Shown here one piece after another: positions 1 to 5,342 of a stretch of DNA of 10,192 nucleotides. Positions within the stretch are counted from its first letter, which is position 1. Each line of letters opens with the position of its first letter. The notes beneath the pieces are model-generated. The model was not told where the DNA came from, made no database searches, and saw nothing but the letters and a program-made list of their open reading frames with translations. Source of the stretch: an uncultured Bacteroidota bacterium (GTDB taxonomy: Bacteria; Bacteroidota; Bacteroidia; Bacteroidales; VadinHA17); assembly GCA_903865465.1 (NCBI GenBank), contig CAIPJU010000487.1:1-10192 (forward strand). The letters are read 5' to 3'. A program made the position numbers and the translations under genes.

Positions 1-257
1 ACAAATAAGTAAAGCCCACGCCGTAACGTGAGCGTTGTACTTATTATTCTTGTTGCATTTAAAAATTACCAGTTTTCGAAAGCAAGAATAAAAGCTAAAC
101 GCTTCTATATTTTAAAAAATGTTCTGTTATTATGATTTGATCATAGGCTTTGTGGTTTGAATTACATCAAATGTAAAGAATTCTTTCCTGAATATTCTTC
201 TTTTATAGATCAAATTGCGAAAGGATAAATAAAAGAAAGGGAGTTTCCTCCCCTTCC
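1..257. other. Left-edge intergenic segment with imperfect hairpin
   Basis: No gene is visible. Positions 4-45 form an imperfect inverted repeat. The outer arms AATAAGTA (4-11) and TACTTATT (38-45) are exact. The inner arms GCCCACG (14-20) and CGTGAGC (27-33) pair with one mismatch around a 6-base loop. Two weaker hairpins follow: TATGA/TCATA near 131-145 and TTACAT/ATGTAA at 162-176. The first structure could be the terminator of a gene lying to the left, or part of a repeat or an element end. The window edge prevents a decision. I see no copy of the tRNA-derived junction sequence found at the other end, so the left boundary of the mobile element is not shown here. Confidence 0.4.
222..257 (-). 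terminator. Probable intrinsic terminator of the radC-like gene
   Basis: Read on the minus strand, a G-rich then C-rich hairpin directly follows the radC stop codon. Its core is GGGAG pairing with CTCCC, extended by A-T and G-T pairs. It is followed by a T-rich tract (TTTCTTTTATTTAT). This is the usual form of a Rho-independent terminator, although the loop is short and the stem has wobble pairs. Confidence 0.5.
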
Positions 258-899
258 TTATAAAAGTCCTTCATCAGCAAATGAGAAATAGCCAGATTGG
301 GTCACAATTAAGTGATCTATTACAGGTATCTCCATTACAGCTGCTGCTTCCTTCAGTTGTCTTGTGATCTTCTTGTCAGCATCTGAAGGATCAAGATTTC
401 CTGAAGGATGGTTGTGGCAAAATATCATCGAAGTAGCATATTTCTCCAAGGCTGATTTTAAAACCAAGCGAACATCTATAACTGTTCCTGTCATTCCACC
501 CATGCTGAACCTCTCTGAACTTAAAATTGAATTCCTACGGTTAAGAAACAGGACCCAGAATTCTTCATGGTTCAGATCACCAATTTTAGGACGGATATAA
601 TTTGCTGCATCTTTACTTCCCCTGATCTGTCCAATATCTATTGCCTCTGACTGATTTCTTCTTCTACCAAGCTCTACAGCAGCACTAAGATATACAGCAG
701 CACATTCATTTACTCCTAATAGCAGCAGGTCAGGAATAGTCAATTTTGCCAGTGCATTTAGGTTGTGCCCAACAGATTCAAGCAAGGATTGTGCTTTATC
801 AGTTTCATTTCTAAAAAACAGGGACAGCAGTTCCACATCTGAAACTGATGATGTACCTGACTCTCTTATTTTAATTTTTGGATCATTATGATTTCTCAT
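258..899 (-). CDS. radC: RadC-family JAMM-domain protein
   Basis: This 213-residue protein is a full-length member of the RadC (UPF0758) family. The N-terminal half (about 15-82) carries the ELL and helix-hairpin-helix-like region typical of the family. The C-terminal half (about 95-213) is the JAB/MPN domain. It has the metal-binding JAMM motif: His162-x-His164, seven residues, Ser172, then Asp175, with a Glu at 112/113 as the expected fourth member. The family fold implies a zinc-dependent hydrolase. Despite the historical name, a role in DNA repair is not proven for RadC, and its natural substrate is unknown. Copies carried on Bacteroidota mobile elements are common, so I infer that this is an accessory element gene rather than the host housekeeping copy. 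Upstream of its start lies a large palindrome (964-1006) and a long non-coding stretch. A hairpin follows the stop. Confidence 0.9.
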   Translation of the reverse strand: MRNHNDPKIKIRESGTSSVSDVELLSLFFRNETDKAQSLLESVGHNLNALAKLTIPDLLLLGVNECAAVYLSAAVELGRRRNQSEAIDIGQIRGSKDAANYIRPKIGDLNHEEFWVLFLNRRNSILSSERFSMGGMTGTVIDVRLVLKSALEKYATSMIFCHNHPSGNLDPSDADKKITRQLKEAAAVMEIPVIDHLIVTQSGYFSFADEGLL

Positions 900-963
900 A
901 TTTGTTACCGTTTAGCGGATTTGATTTTAAGTGTTTGTAAATTGTTTTGGGATAATAAATGCC

Positions 964-1006
964 TGTCCAACTGTCCAGACTCCTTAGGGGAAATGGACAC
1001 TGGACA
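964..1006. repeat. CCTTAG-centred palindrome, copy 1
   Basis: The outer arms TGTCCA (964-969) and TGGACA (1001-1006) are exact inverted repeats. Inside them a second GTCCA/TGGAC pair and the near-symmetrical core TCCTTAGGGGA (981-991) continue the symmetry. A related and stronger palindrome lies just downstream of repA at 5276-5324. On the minus strand both are followed closely by CATTTA. This copy sits upstream of radC, about 65 bases before its start, so it could be an operator, or a terminator of transcription coming from the right. Confidence 0.65.
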
Positions 1007-1103
1007 CCTTGATTTTGTGTCTGGAATAAGTTTTCCTCTTGCTGTATGATGGTAATCAGGCATAGTTTAGGAGAAATAGTCCTATGGCTTAGGTGAAATT
1101 TGG

Positions 1104-1169
1104 TTATACAGCAGAGTTAACATTTGCTGTTATTGGTCAAGGTTTAATCTTGTTAATCCTGCTGTATAA
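1104..1169. repeat. Long inverted repeat with 19-nt arms
   Basis: The left arm TTATACAGCAGAGTTAACA (1104-1122) and the right arm TGTTAATCCTGCTGTATAA (1151-1169) are inverted repeats matching at 17 of 19 positions around a 28-base loop. Each arm contains the 10-mer TATACAGCAG, also found near 2902 and 5160. No T-tract follows either side, so it does not look like a terminator. A paired protein-binding site or a structured single-stranded site is more likely. Confidence 0.7.
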
Positions 1170-1525
1170 TCTTAGGAGCCAAAATCATTCTCTTTTGGCA
1201 ATAGGTTCACTAATGGAGATAATTGTAATCTGTGACCATACCTAAAGCCAGAATTCAGGAAAACAAATTAGGTGGATCTTCTGATTTACATTAGATCAAG
1301 GTTTGGGTAAAAAAAGTAGTACAGCAAAGGGAAAGAGCATTTCAAAAAATAATGTAGCCAATACAGAAAAATGAAATTTTATACATTATTATATAGTGAC
1401 TGTAAAATTTTAAATGTAATGAGGGTTGGGAAAGGGGGTGAGTTGGTCTCCTTTGTTCAAACGTAAATGTAATCCTGTTCAAAAAAAACTGAAGTCCAAA
1501 TTAAAATGTAGTCAGCCTGATAAAA

Positions 1526-1565
1526 GGGAGTACCACAAACAACAACTGTTGCCTACAGCACTCCC
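1526..1565 (-). terminator. Terminator of small protein gene A
   Basis: GGGAGT (1526-1531) and ACTCCC (1560-1565) form a six-pair stem with a long loop. On the minus strand it begins ten bases after the stop codon and runs into TTTTA. The stem base has the same sequence and position as the terminator of the paralogous gene to the right, so the two arose by duplication. The long loop and short stem make this copy weaker. Confidence 0.6.
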
Positions 1566-1575
1566 ATTTTAAAGA

Positions 1576-1932
1576 TTACAAAGAATTATGAAGATTTGAA
1601 AAGTCCATTTCCGGAACCATTATAAACCCTTCCTTCTTTTCAATAGGTGAGAACTGGTACCTGTGATCAAGGAATAATACCTCTCCTGTTTGTGGATTGG
1701 TATATTCATACTGCTCACATTCAACTTTCTCAATAGTTCCCGGAATCTCTGAACCAATGAGACCCTTACAAGTCTCTTCATCGAATGTACTTGCCACTGA
1801 AGCCCGTCTCACTGTGGCATAAATACTACCATTAGCAGAGTGAATCAATTCTACTCCACCCTGAACAACAAGAGCCATGAAAGTTTTTCCGTCATTAGAG
1901 ACTCTTTCTTTGAAATCAACGATCTTTACCAT
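1576..1932 (-). CDS. Small conserved element protein, paralogue A
   Basis: The protein has 118 residues if translation starts at the Met of MVKIVDF (codon 1930-1932). An in-frame Met nine codons further upstream exists, but the paralogue at 2287-2652 begins exactly at the equivalent MVKI, so the shorter start is preferred. By hand count about two thirds of the first 100 residues are identical to the paralogue. Conserved blocks include LVxQGGVE (about 21-28), YAT (38-40), the Cys at 55 followed by LIG (58-60), the Cys at 72, and PQTGEVL (80-86). The C-termini differ. There is no signal peptide or membrane segment. I recognise it only as a small protein seen in Bacteroidota elements and know no assigned function. 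The alternating hydrophobic pattern suggests a beta-rich fold. A single-stranded-DNA-binding or OB-like role is a guess from its recombination neighbours. It has its own leader and terminator. Confidence 0.8.
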   Translation of the reverse strand: MVKIVDFKERVSNDGKTFMALVVQGGVELIHSANGSIYATVRRASVASTFDEETCKGLIGSEIPGTIEKVECEQYEYTNPQTGEVLFLDHRYQFSPIEKKEGFIMVPEMDFSNLHNSL

Positions 1933-2235
1933 AACTTTAATTTTTATTGAGTTAAACAAACACGATTTTTTGTGGATTTACACCTGTAACACATCTCTAT
2001 ACTACTATTCAATGAAGGAATGAATTGACCAGCTGTTATCGTTTTCTCCATCAGAAAAAAGCAGTTACAAAACTATGTAGGGTATATTTCTCCAAAGTTG
2101 AGTATTGGTTAGGATGGGCTATGGATGTTTGCGATTACAAAAAATGAGGATTGAAATGTGTAGAAGGATGAGTCAGGATTGTACATATCAAAATGAAGCC
2201 TTATTCAAAAAAAAATGAAGTGTGCTTAAAAAAAG
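1933..2235. other. Leader region of paralogue A
   Basis: No gene is seen. On the minus strand this is the upstream region of paralogue A. It shares several blocks, in the same order, with the region upstream of paralogue B: CGTGTTT followed by TTAACTCAA close to the start codon, GATTTAC on the plus strand, and ACCAGCTGTTAT followed by TTTTCTCC (about 2030-2052). This conservation marks the shared promoter or leader. I find no exact TAnnTTTG promoter element in it. The remainder (about 2090-2220) is AT-rich and featureless to me. Confidence 0.55.
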
Positions 2236-2277
2236 GGAGTACCTCTTTGCAACTTGGTAGTCACTCAGAGGCACTCC
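2228..2277 (-). terminator. Intrinsic terminator of small protein gene B
   Basis: On the minus strand, ten bases after the stop codon, an 11-bp stem with a single mismatch forms between 2267-2277 (GGAGTGCCTCT in minus sense) and 2236-2246, with a 20-base loop. It is followed at once by a run of seven T residues (2228-2234). This is a strong Rho-independent terminator that separates paralogue B from paralogue A. Confidence 0.85.
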
Positions 2278-2286
2278 GTCATTTTA

Positions 2287-2652
2287 CTATTGCAGTTCTG
2301 GCATCATTGACAGCTCTTGAACATCAACTTCCCGATACATTTCCATCGGAACTTTCTTCTCTTCAGGAATAAAGACATATCGATGATAAAGAGTCAGAAC
2401 TTCACCTGTCTGTGGTGATGTATACTCATAGGGCATACATTCCTCCTTTTCAATTGAACCAACCAATTCAGTACCAATTAAACTTTGACAGGTCTCAGCA
2501 TCAAATGCAGATGCCAGATTTGCCTTCCTTGCCGTAGCATAAAGGTTCCCAGATGCAGAGTGAATAATCTCAACTCCACCTTGCAATACCAGACTGTTGA
2601 AAGCTTTTCCTTCATTGGATAAACTTTCCTTGTAACCGATAATTTTAACCAT
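2287..2652 (-). CDS. Small conserved element protein, paralogue B
   Basis: This 121-residue protein is the closer-to-promoter member of a tandem pair with the gene at 1576-1932. The shared core runs from MVKI to about residue 100 and keeps the blocks LVLQGGVE, YAT, AETC, LIG, the second Cys in EEC, and PQTGEVL. The last 20 residues are unrelated to those of the paralogue. No family name is assigned here. The protein is soluble by appearance and beta-rich by pattern. It lies downstream of the Sak4-DUF3871 pair but is separated from it by a strong terminator (2944-2976), so it is transcribed independently. Its leader resembles that of paralogue A, which means the duplication copied the regulatory region as well as the gene. 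Divergence at about one third of positions suggests an old duplication with both copies maintained. Confidence 0.8.
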   Translation of the reverse strand: MVKIIGYKESLSNEGKAFNSLVLQGGVEIIHSASGNLYATARKANLASAFDAETCQSLIGTELVGSIEKEECMPYEYTSPQTGEVLTLYHRYVFIPEEKKVPMEMYREVDVQELSMMPELQ

Positions 2653-2943
2653 TTTGATTTTGTTTTTGAGTTAATAAAACACGTTAATTATTAATGATTT
2701 ACCTTAGCAGAATTTGGAATCAGGCTTTTGAATCAGGAGCCAATTAACCAGCTGTTATTAATTTTCTCCGTCAATAAAAAGCCAAAATTCTTCATACCAT
2801 CGGGGCATTTCCAATTTTAGAGTAGAGGTCTTCATTGGACTGCGGTCATTTGAGCATGCATAAGCTGACCCCCAAAAATTTTAAAAATTTTTAAATTGAA
2901 ATATACAGCAGGTGTAAAGGATGTATGTTGGGAGCAAAGTAAA
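2653..2943. other. Leader of paralogue B and AT-rich site
   Basis: No gene is seen. The left part is the leader of paralogue B, with the shared blocks TTAACTCAA and ACCAGCTGTTAT (about 2747-2758). The right part holds a very AT-rich near-symmetrical stretch AAAAATTTTAAAAATTTTT (2874-2892). Ten bases further is TATACAGCAGGTGTAA (2902-2917), one half of an inverted pair whose other half is at 5154-5169. AT-rich DNA next to a repeated site is a layout seen at replication origins, but nothing here proves one. Confidence 0.5.
2902..2917 (+). repeat. Left half of a distant 16-bp inverted repeat
   Basis: TATACAGCAGGTGTAA is the exact reverse complement of TTACACCTGCTGTATA at 5154-5169. The two halves bracket the DUF3871 and Sak4-like genes with about 2.2 kb between them. 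The first ten bases recur in the inverted repeat at 1104-1169. Confidence 0.8.
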
Positions 2944-2976
2944 GGGCAGGTTACATTTTAATTTGTAATCCTGCCC
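2944..2976 (-). terminator. Intrinsic terminator after the Sak4-DUF3871 operon
   Basis: GGGCAGG plus TTACA (2944-2955) pair with TGTAA plus CCTGCCC (2964-2976), giving 12 base pairs with one bulged base and a short AT loop. On the minus strand this lies about ten bases after the DUF3871 stop and is followed by TTTACTTTG. It is a strong terminator candidate that ends the two-gene operon. Confidence 0.8.
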
Positions 2977-2985
2977 AGCCGTGGT

Positions 2986-4023
2986 TTAACTCAAAAACCA
3001 ATGGCTTCTACTTTGATCATCCAGAGCATCCAGTATTGATTCAGTGAAAGTGAAGGCATTAAGACTTCTGTCAAGAAATGAATCAATATAACTGCTCTTG
3101 TTAGCTCCTGTGAGAAGTTGGTAAAGTTTCCAAAGGTCAATTTCTCCATTAGAGGACCTACAAAAACTCTTATCCAAATAATAGTCTTTTGCAACAGTAT
3201 TCAACTGACAATCATTGAACATCAGTTGTGGAATTTCCTTCTTTACTTCATTTTTCAAGAAAGGATAAAGCCTTGCTTTCCCTAAAATCTGAGCAAATTG
3301 ATTCTCAGACAGAGAATAGTTACCAAATGATTGCATTTGCCTCAAATGTCTTGGCATATCATAACTTGAAAACAGTTCAAATACCTTTTTGATCAGTTCC
3401 TCCAGACTTGATACCCTTATCTCCAATGCTGCACCATCTGTTGAAATGAGAAGATTGCAGCAAACCAAATTTTGGAAGCCTATTACAATTTTAAACTTTT
3501 CAATGGTTTTCTTACTGAATAATGATTCATGATTCAGGGCTCTTACACCGGCAATGGAAAGGTTCAACCTGTTTCCATTCACTTCTTGGGTAATGCTTGG
3601 TACTTCAATCACAAACATCATTCTTTCATAATACCTTGTTTTTTCCCAATCTTCCAGTTCACTGACCTTTTTATGAAGAGCCTGACTGATCCTTCCATTA
3701 ATCTGGTGACTAACCCTTATCTGAGGTTCCAATGTGGATGAACCTTTGAAATGATGGTTTACACAAAAGTTTAAAGTGTCAACCAACTCATAATGTGAAA
3801 TTGTCTTTTCATTATCACGATAAGTTGGAATAATACACTCGTTTTTCAGGTGAGCAAGAGACACAGGTATTGTATTGGCTTCAATGAAGATTTTCCTTTT
3901 GGTTTCAGGAATAACTTCAGCAGTAGCTTCAATTGCAACTGTAGGGATTACTTCCATAATCCTTTCCTGCTGCTGTACTCTCAAAGTTGAGTTGTTAAGT
4001 GTTCTAACTAGCTGTAGTTCCAT
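2986..4023 (-). CDS. DUF3871 family protein
   Basis: This 345-residue protein matches what I know of the DUF3871 family. It opens with MELQLV, and after a variable segment has FIEANT (46-51), a VSLxHLKxxCIIP block (54-66), ISHYE (75-79), IRVSH with NGR (102-111), YYERM (131-135) and GFQN followed by VCCNL (182-191). The length is normal for the family and the whole reading frame is intact. The function is not established. The layout, with a reaction-free central beta-rich part and an FQN/VCxN block, reminds me of DUF932 phage and plasmid proteins. That resemblance is by eye only. The gene overlaps the end of the upstream Sak4-like gene by 20 bases, so the two are probably translated together and may act in one recombination or replication step. 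The first Met fits the family N-terminus, which supports the overlapping start. Confidence 0.88.
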   Translation of the reverse strand: MELQLVRTLNNSTLRVQQQERIMEVIPTVAIEATAEVIPETKRKIFIEANTIPVSLAHLKNECIIPTYRDNEKTISHYELVDTLNFCVNHHFKGSSTLEPQIRVSHQINGRISQALHKKVSELEDWEKTRYYERMMFVIEVPSITQEVNGNRLNLSIAGVRALNHESLFSKKTIEKFKIVIGFQNLVCCNLLISTDGAALEIRVSSLEELIKKVFELFSSYDMPRHLRQMQSFGNYSLSENQFAQILGKARLYPFLKNEVKKEIPQLMFNDCQLNTVAKDYYLDKSFCRSSNGEIDLWKLYQLLTGANKSSYIDSFLDRSLNAFTFTESILDALDDQSRSHWFLS

Positions 4024-4891
4024 TTGATGAGAATTTAATGTTTGAGACTTGAGCCTTGTAAATTTCCTGCTTTCTCCTGGTGAAGTCCAGGTTAAGTTGG
4101 GTATTGAAGTCCGGGTATGATTTGTAGAGTTCGTTCAACTTTTCAATTGAATTGGCTTGTTTGATCATTACCTTAACATCATCAGCAGTAGCAACAGGAG
4201 AGGCTGAGTTAATCCAATCAAGGATCAACTTTCCAGTTTCAGTTGAGATTTTGAACTTCCCTTTGTTGGCAAATAGCCCGGTTCTGTCCTTACTTGAAAT
4301 TGCATTGTGTTCATCATCAATTTCCAGACTTATGGTTACTTCATATTCGTAGCCATCTCTGGTTATTGGAGATAGACCAAGCTTTTGAGGAGCCATCTTG
4401 CCATTCCTTTCATTGATTACATATTCAGTTTTGGTCCTGATGGTACTAATAATATGACAAGAACTTTGCAAGATTGCATCAATGAATGCCTGATGTAAGG
4501 GAGTAACTGAAGACCATGCTGTAAAGCTATTTGGCACTCTCATAGCTGACGTTGCTCTCTCATGAATCTCCAGAATCCCACCCTTCCCGTTCCACTCATG
4601 CGAAATACTGTCAATGATGATTACCTCAATTGCACTTTGTTCACATAGTTTGATGGCATCAATGTACTTCTGTGGAGTAAATGGTTCTTCAAGATTTAAT
4701 ACATAATAACTGCCTAAGTTAGAATACAGATTGGCACTCCCCCTTTCTGTGTCAATTACTGCAATGGCTGACCAATTACCAGTCATGCCAAAAGCAAGCA
4801 GTAAAGATGACATAGACTTTCCGCTACCCGCACTACCTTGTAGTGAGAGCCTTAATTTGGCTTCTGCCCGTTTTGATTGTTTTAACTCCAT
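4004..4891 (-). CDS. Sak4-like RecA-fold ATPase (AAA_24)
   Basis: This 295-residue P-loop ATPase has Walker A GSAGSGKS (19-26), an IDTERG strand (46-51) and a Walker B strand VIIID (90-94) followed by SISHEW. The spacing is that of the short RecA-fold proteins found in phages and mobile elements (AAA_24), which include the Sak4 single-strand annealing proteins. In those systems the protein promotes annealing or exchange of homologous single-stranded DNA together with a single-stranded-DNA-binding protein. The C-terminal 60 residues look helical and may be a regulatory or DNA-contact tail. The gene starts the two-gene operon with DUF3871, to which it is coupled by a 20-base overlap. Its AT-rich leader has no clear Shine-Dalgarno site. 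Assignment to the ATPase family is firm. The Sak4 activity is inferred from family resemblance and context. Confidence 0.82.
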   Translation of the reverse strand: MELKQSKRAEAKLRLSLQGSAGSGKSMSSLLLAFGMTGNWSAIAVIDTERGSANLYSNLGSYYVLNLEEPFTPQKYIDAIKLCEQSAIEVIIIDSISHEWNGKGGILEIHERATSAMRVPNSFTAWSSVTPLHQAFIDAILQSSCHIISTIRTKTEYVINERNGKMAPQKLGLSPITRDGYEYEVTISLEIDDEHNAISSKDRTGLFANKGKFKISTETGKLILDWINSASPVATADDVKVMIKQANSIEKLNELYKSYPDFNTQLNLDFTRRKQEIYKAQVSNIKFSSNGTTAS

Positions 4892-5044
4892 AATGTTTAA
4901 TTTTTAAAGTTTATATGTGATTGTTCCCTTCAGGATTGAAGATTTAATGTTATTTCCTGCAACAAGTGGTTTAAAGTGGCAGGATAAATGAATGATGATT
5001 GTACCGGATAAACGGCTACAGGAATTAGTGGGGGTGAGGATTGG

Positions 5045-5092
5045 GCAAAAAATAAGGAAATCATATGGTCAATACTCCTTAGTGGAATATTG
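5045..5092. repeat. CCTTAG-centred palindrome, degenerate copy 3
   Basis: The 12-mer GCAAAAAATAAG (5045-5056) is followed by short arms CAATA (5070-5074) and TATTG (5088-5092) around ACTCCTTAGTGGAA. The core matches copy 1 closely, but the long TGTCCA arms are lost. It is a diverged relative of the copy at 5256-5324, recognisable mainly because the same 12-mer precedes both. Confidence 0.45.
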
Positions 5093-5153
5093 GTAATAGT
5101 GAACAAGGATTTTGGGAATCCTTAAGTTAAAATCACCTTAAAACAATGCTATG

Positions 5154-5169
5154 TTACACCTGCTGTATA
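5154..5169 (-). repeat. Right half of a distant 16-bp inverted repeat
   Basis: TTACACCTGCTGTATA is the exact reverse complement of 2902-2917. It lies in the leader region of the Sak4-like operon, about 260 bases before the start codon, while its partner lies behind the operon's terminator. Confidence 0.8.
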
Positions 5170-5255
5170 AGGGTATTTCATCCAATCAACTTTGAACAAA
5201 TAGGGTATGAACCTCTGATCAAATCCCAAGGCTGAGCGGGGGTCTGCATGGGACT

Positions 5256-5324
5256 GCAAAAAATAAGAAATTAAATGCTGTCCATCCATCCAATCCCCTT
5301 AGGGATTCTGGACAGTGGACAGCA
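5256..5324 (-). terminator. CCTTAG-centred palindrome, copy 2, likely repA terminator
   Basis: Arms TGCTGTCCA (5276-5284) and TGGACAGCA (5316-5324) pair perfectly over nine bases. An inner AATCCC/GGGATT stem (5292-5297 and 5302-5307) pairs around the centre CTTA. On the minus strand this lies about 20 bases after the repA stop and is followed by TTTAATTTCTTATTTTTT, so it can act as an intrinsic terminator. The related copy before radC lacks so clear a T-tract, so termination may not be the only function. Confidence 0.6.
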
Positions 5325-5342
5325 GTAATGAATTTTTTAATT

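Larger units (their letters stand above)
900..1575. other. 676-bp non-coding region with several inverted repeats
   Basis: No convincing gene is seen on either strand. From left to right it holds a CCTTAG-centred palindrome (964-1006), a TGCTGTAT motif near 1040, a long inverted repeat with 19-nt arms (1104-1122 and 1151-1169), and the terminator of the small protein gene to its right (1526-1565). The segment between about 1200 and 1520 is AT-rich and I see nothing definite in it. As the upstream region of radC it must contain that gene's promoter, which I could not pin down. The size and the number of symmetrical sites are more than a simple promoter needs. Confidence 0.6.
4892..5342. other. 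451-bp non-coding region between repA and the Sak4-like gene
   Basis: No gene is convincing on either strand. It contains two CCTTAG-centred palindromes, a weak one near 5070-5092 and a strong one at 5276-5324. Each is preceded by the exact 12-mer GCAAAAAATAAG (5045-5056 and 5256-5267), so this region has an internal duplication about 211 bp apart. Between them, at 5154-5169, lies the right half of the distant 16-bp inverted repeat. The region must also carry the promoter of the Sak4-like operon. Its density of repeats next to a RepA-like gene makes it the best candidate in the window for a replication or RepA-binding site. Confidence 0.55.

Noticed and set aside
1933..1959. Nine-codon N-terminal extension of paralogue A
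   Set aside because: The paralogue begins at the equivalent MVKI, and the extension falls in the shared AT-rich leader.
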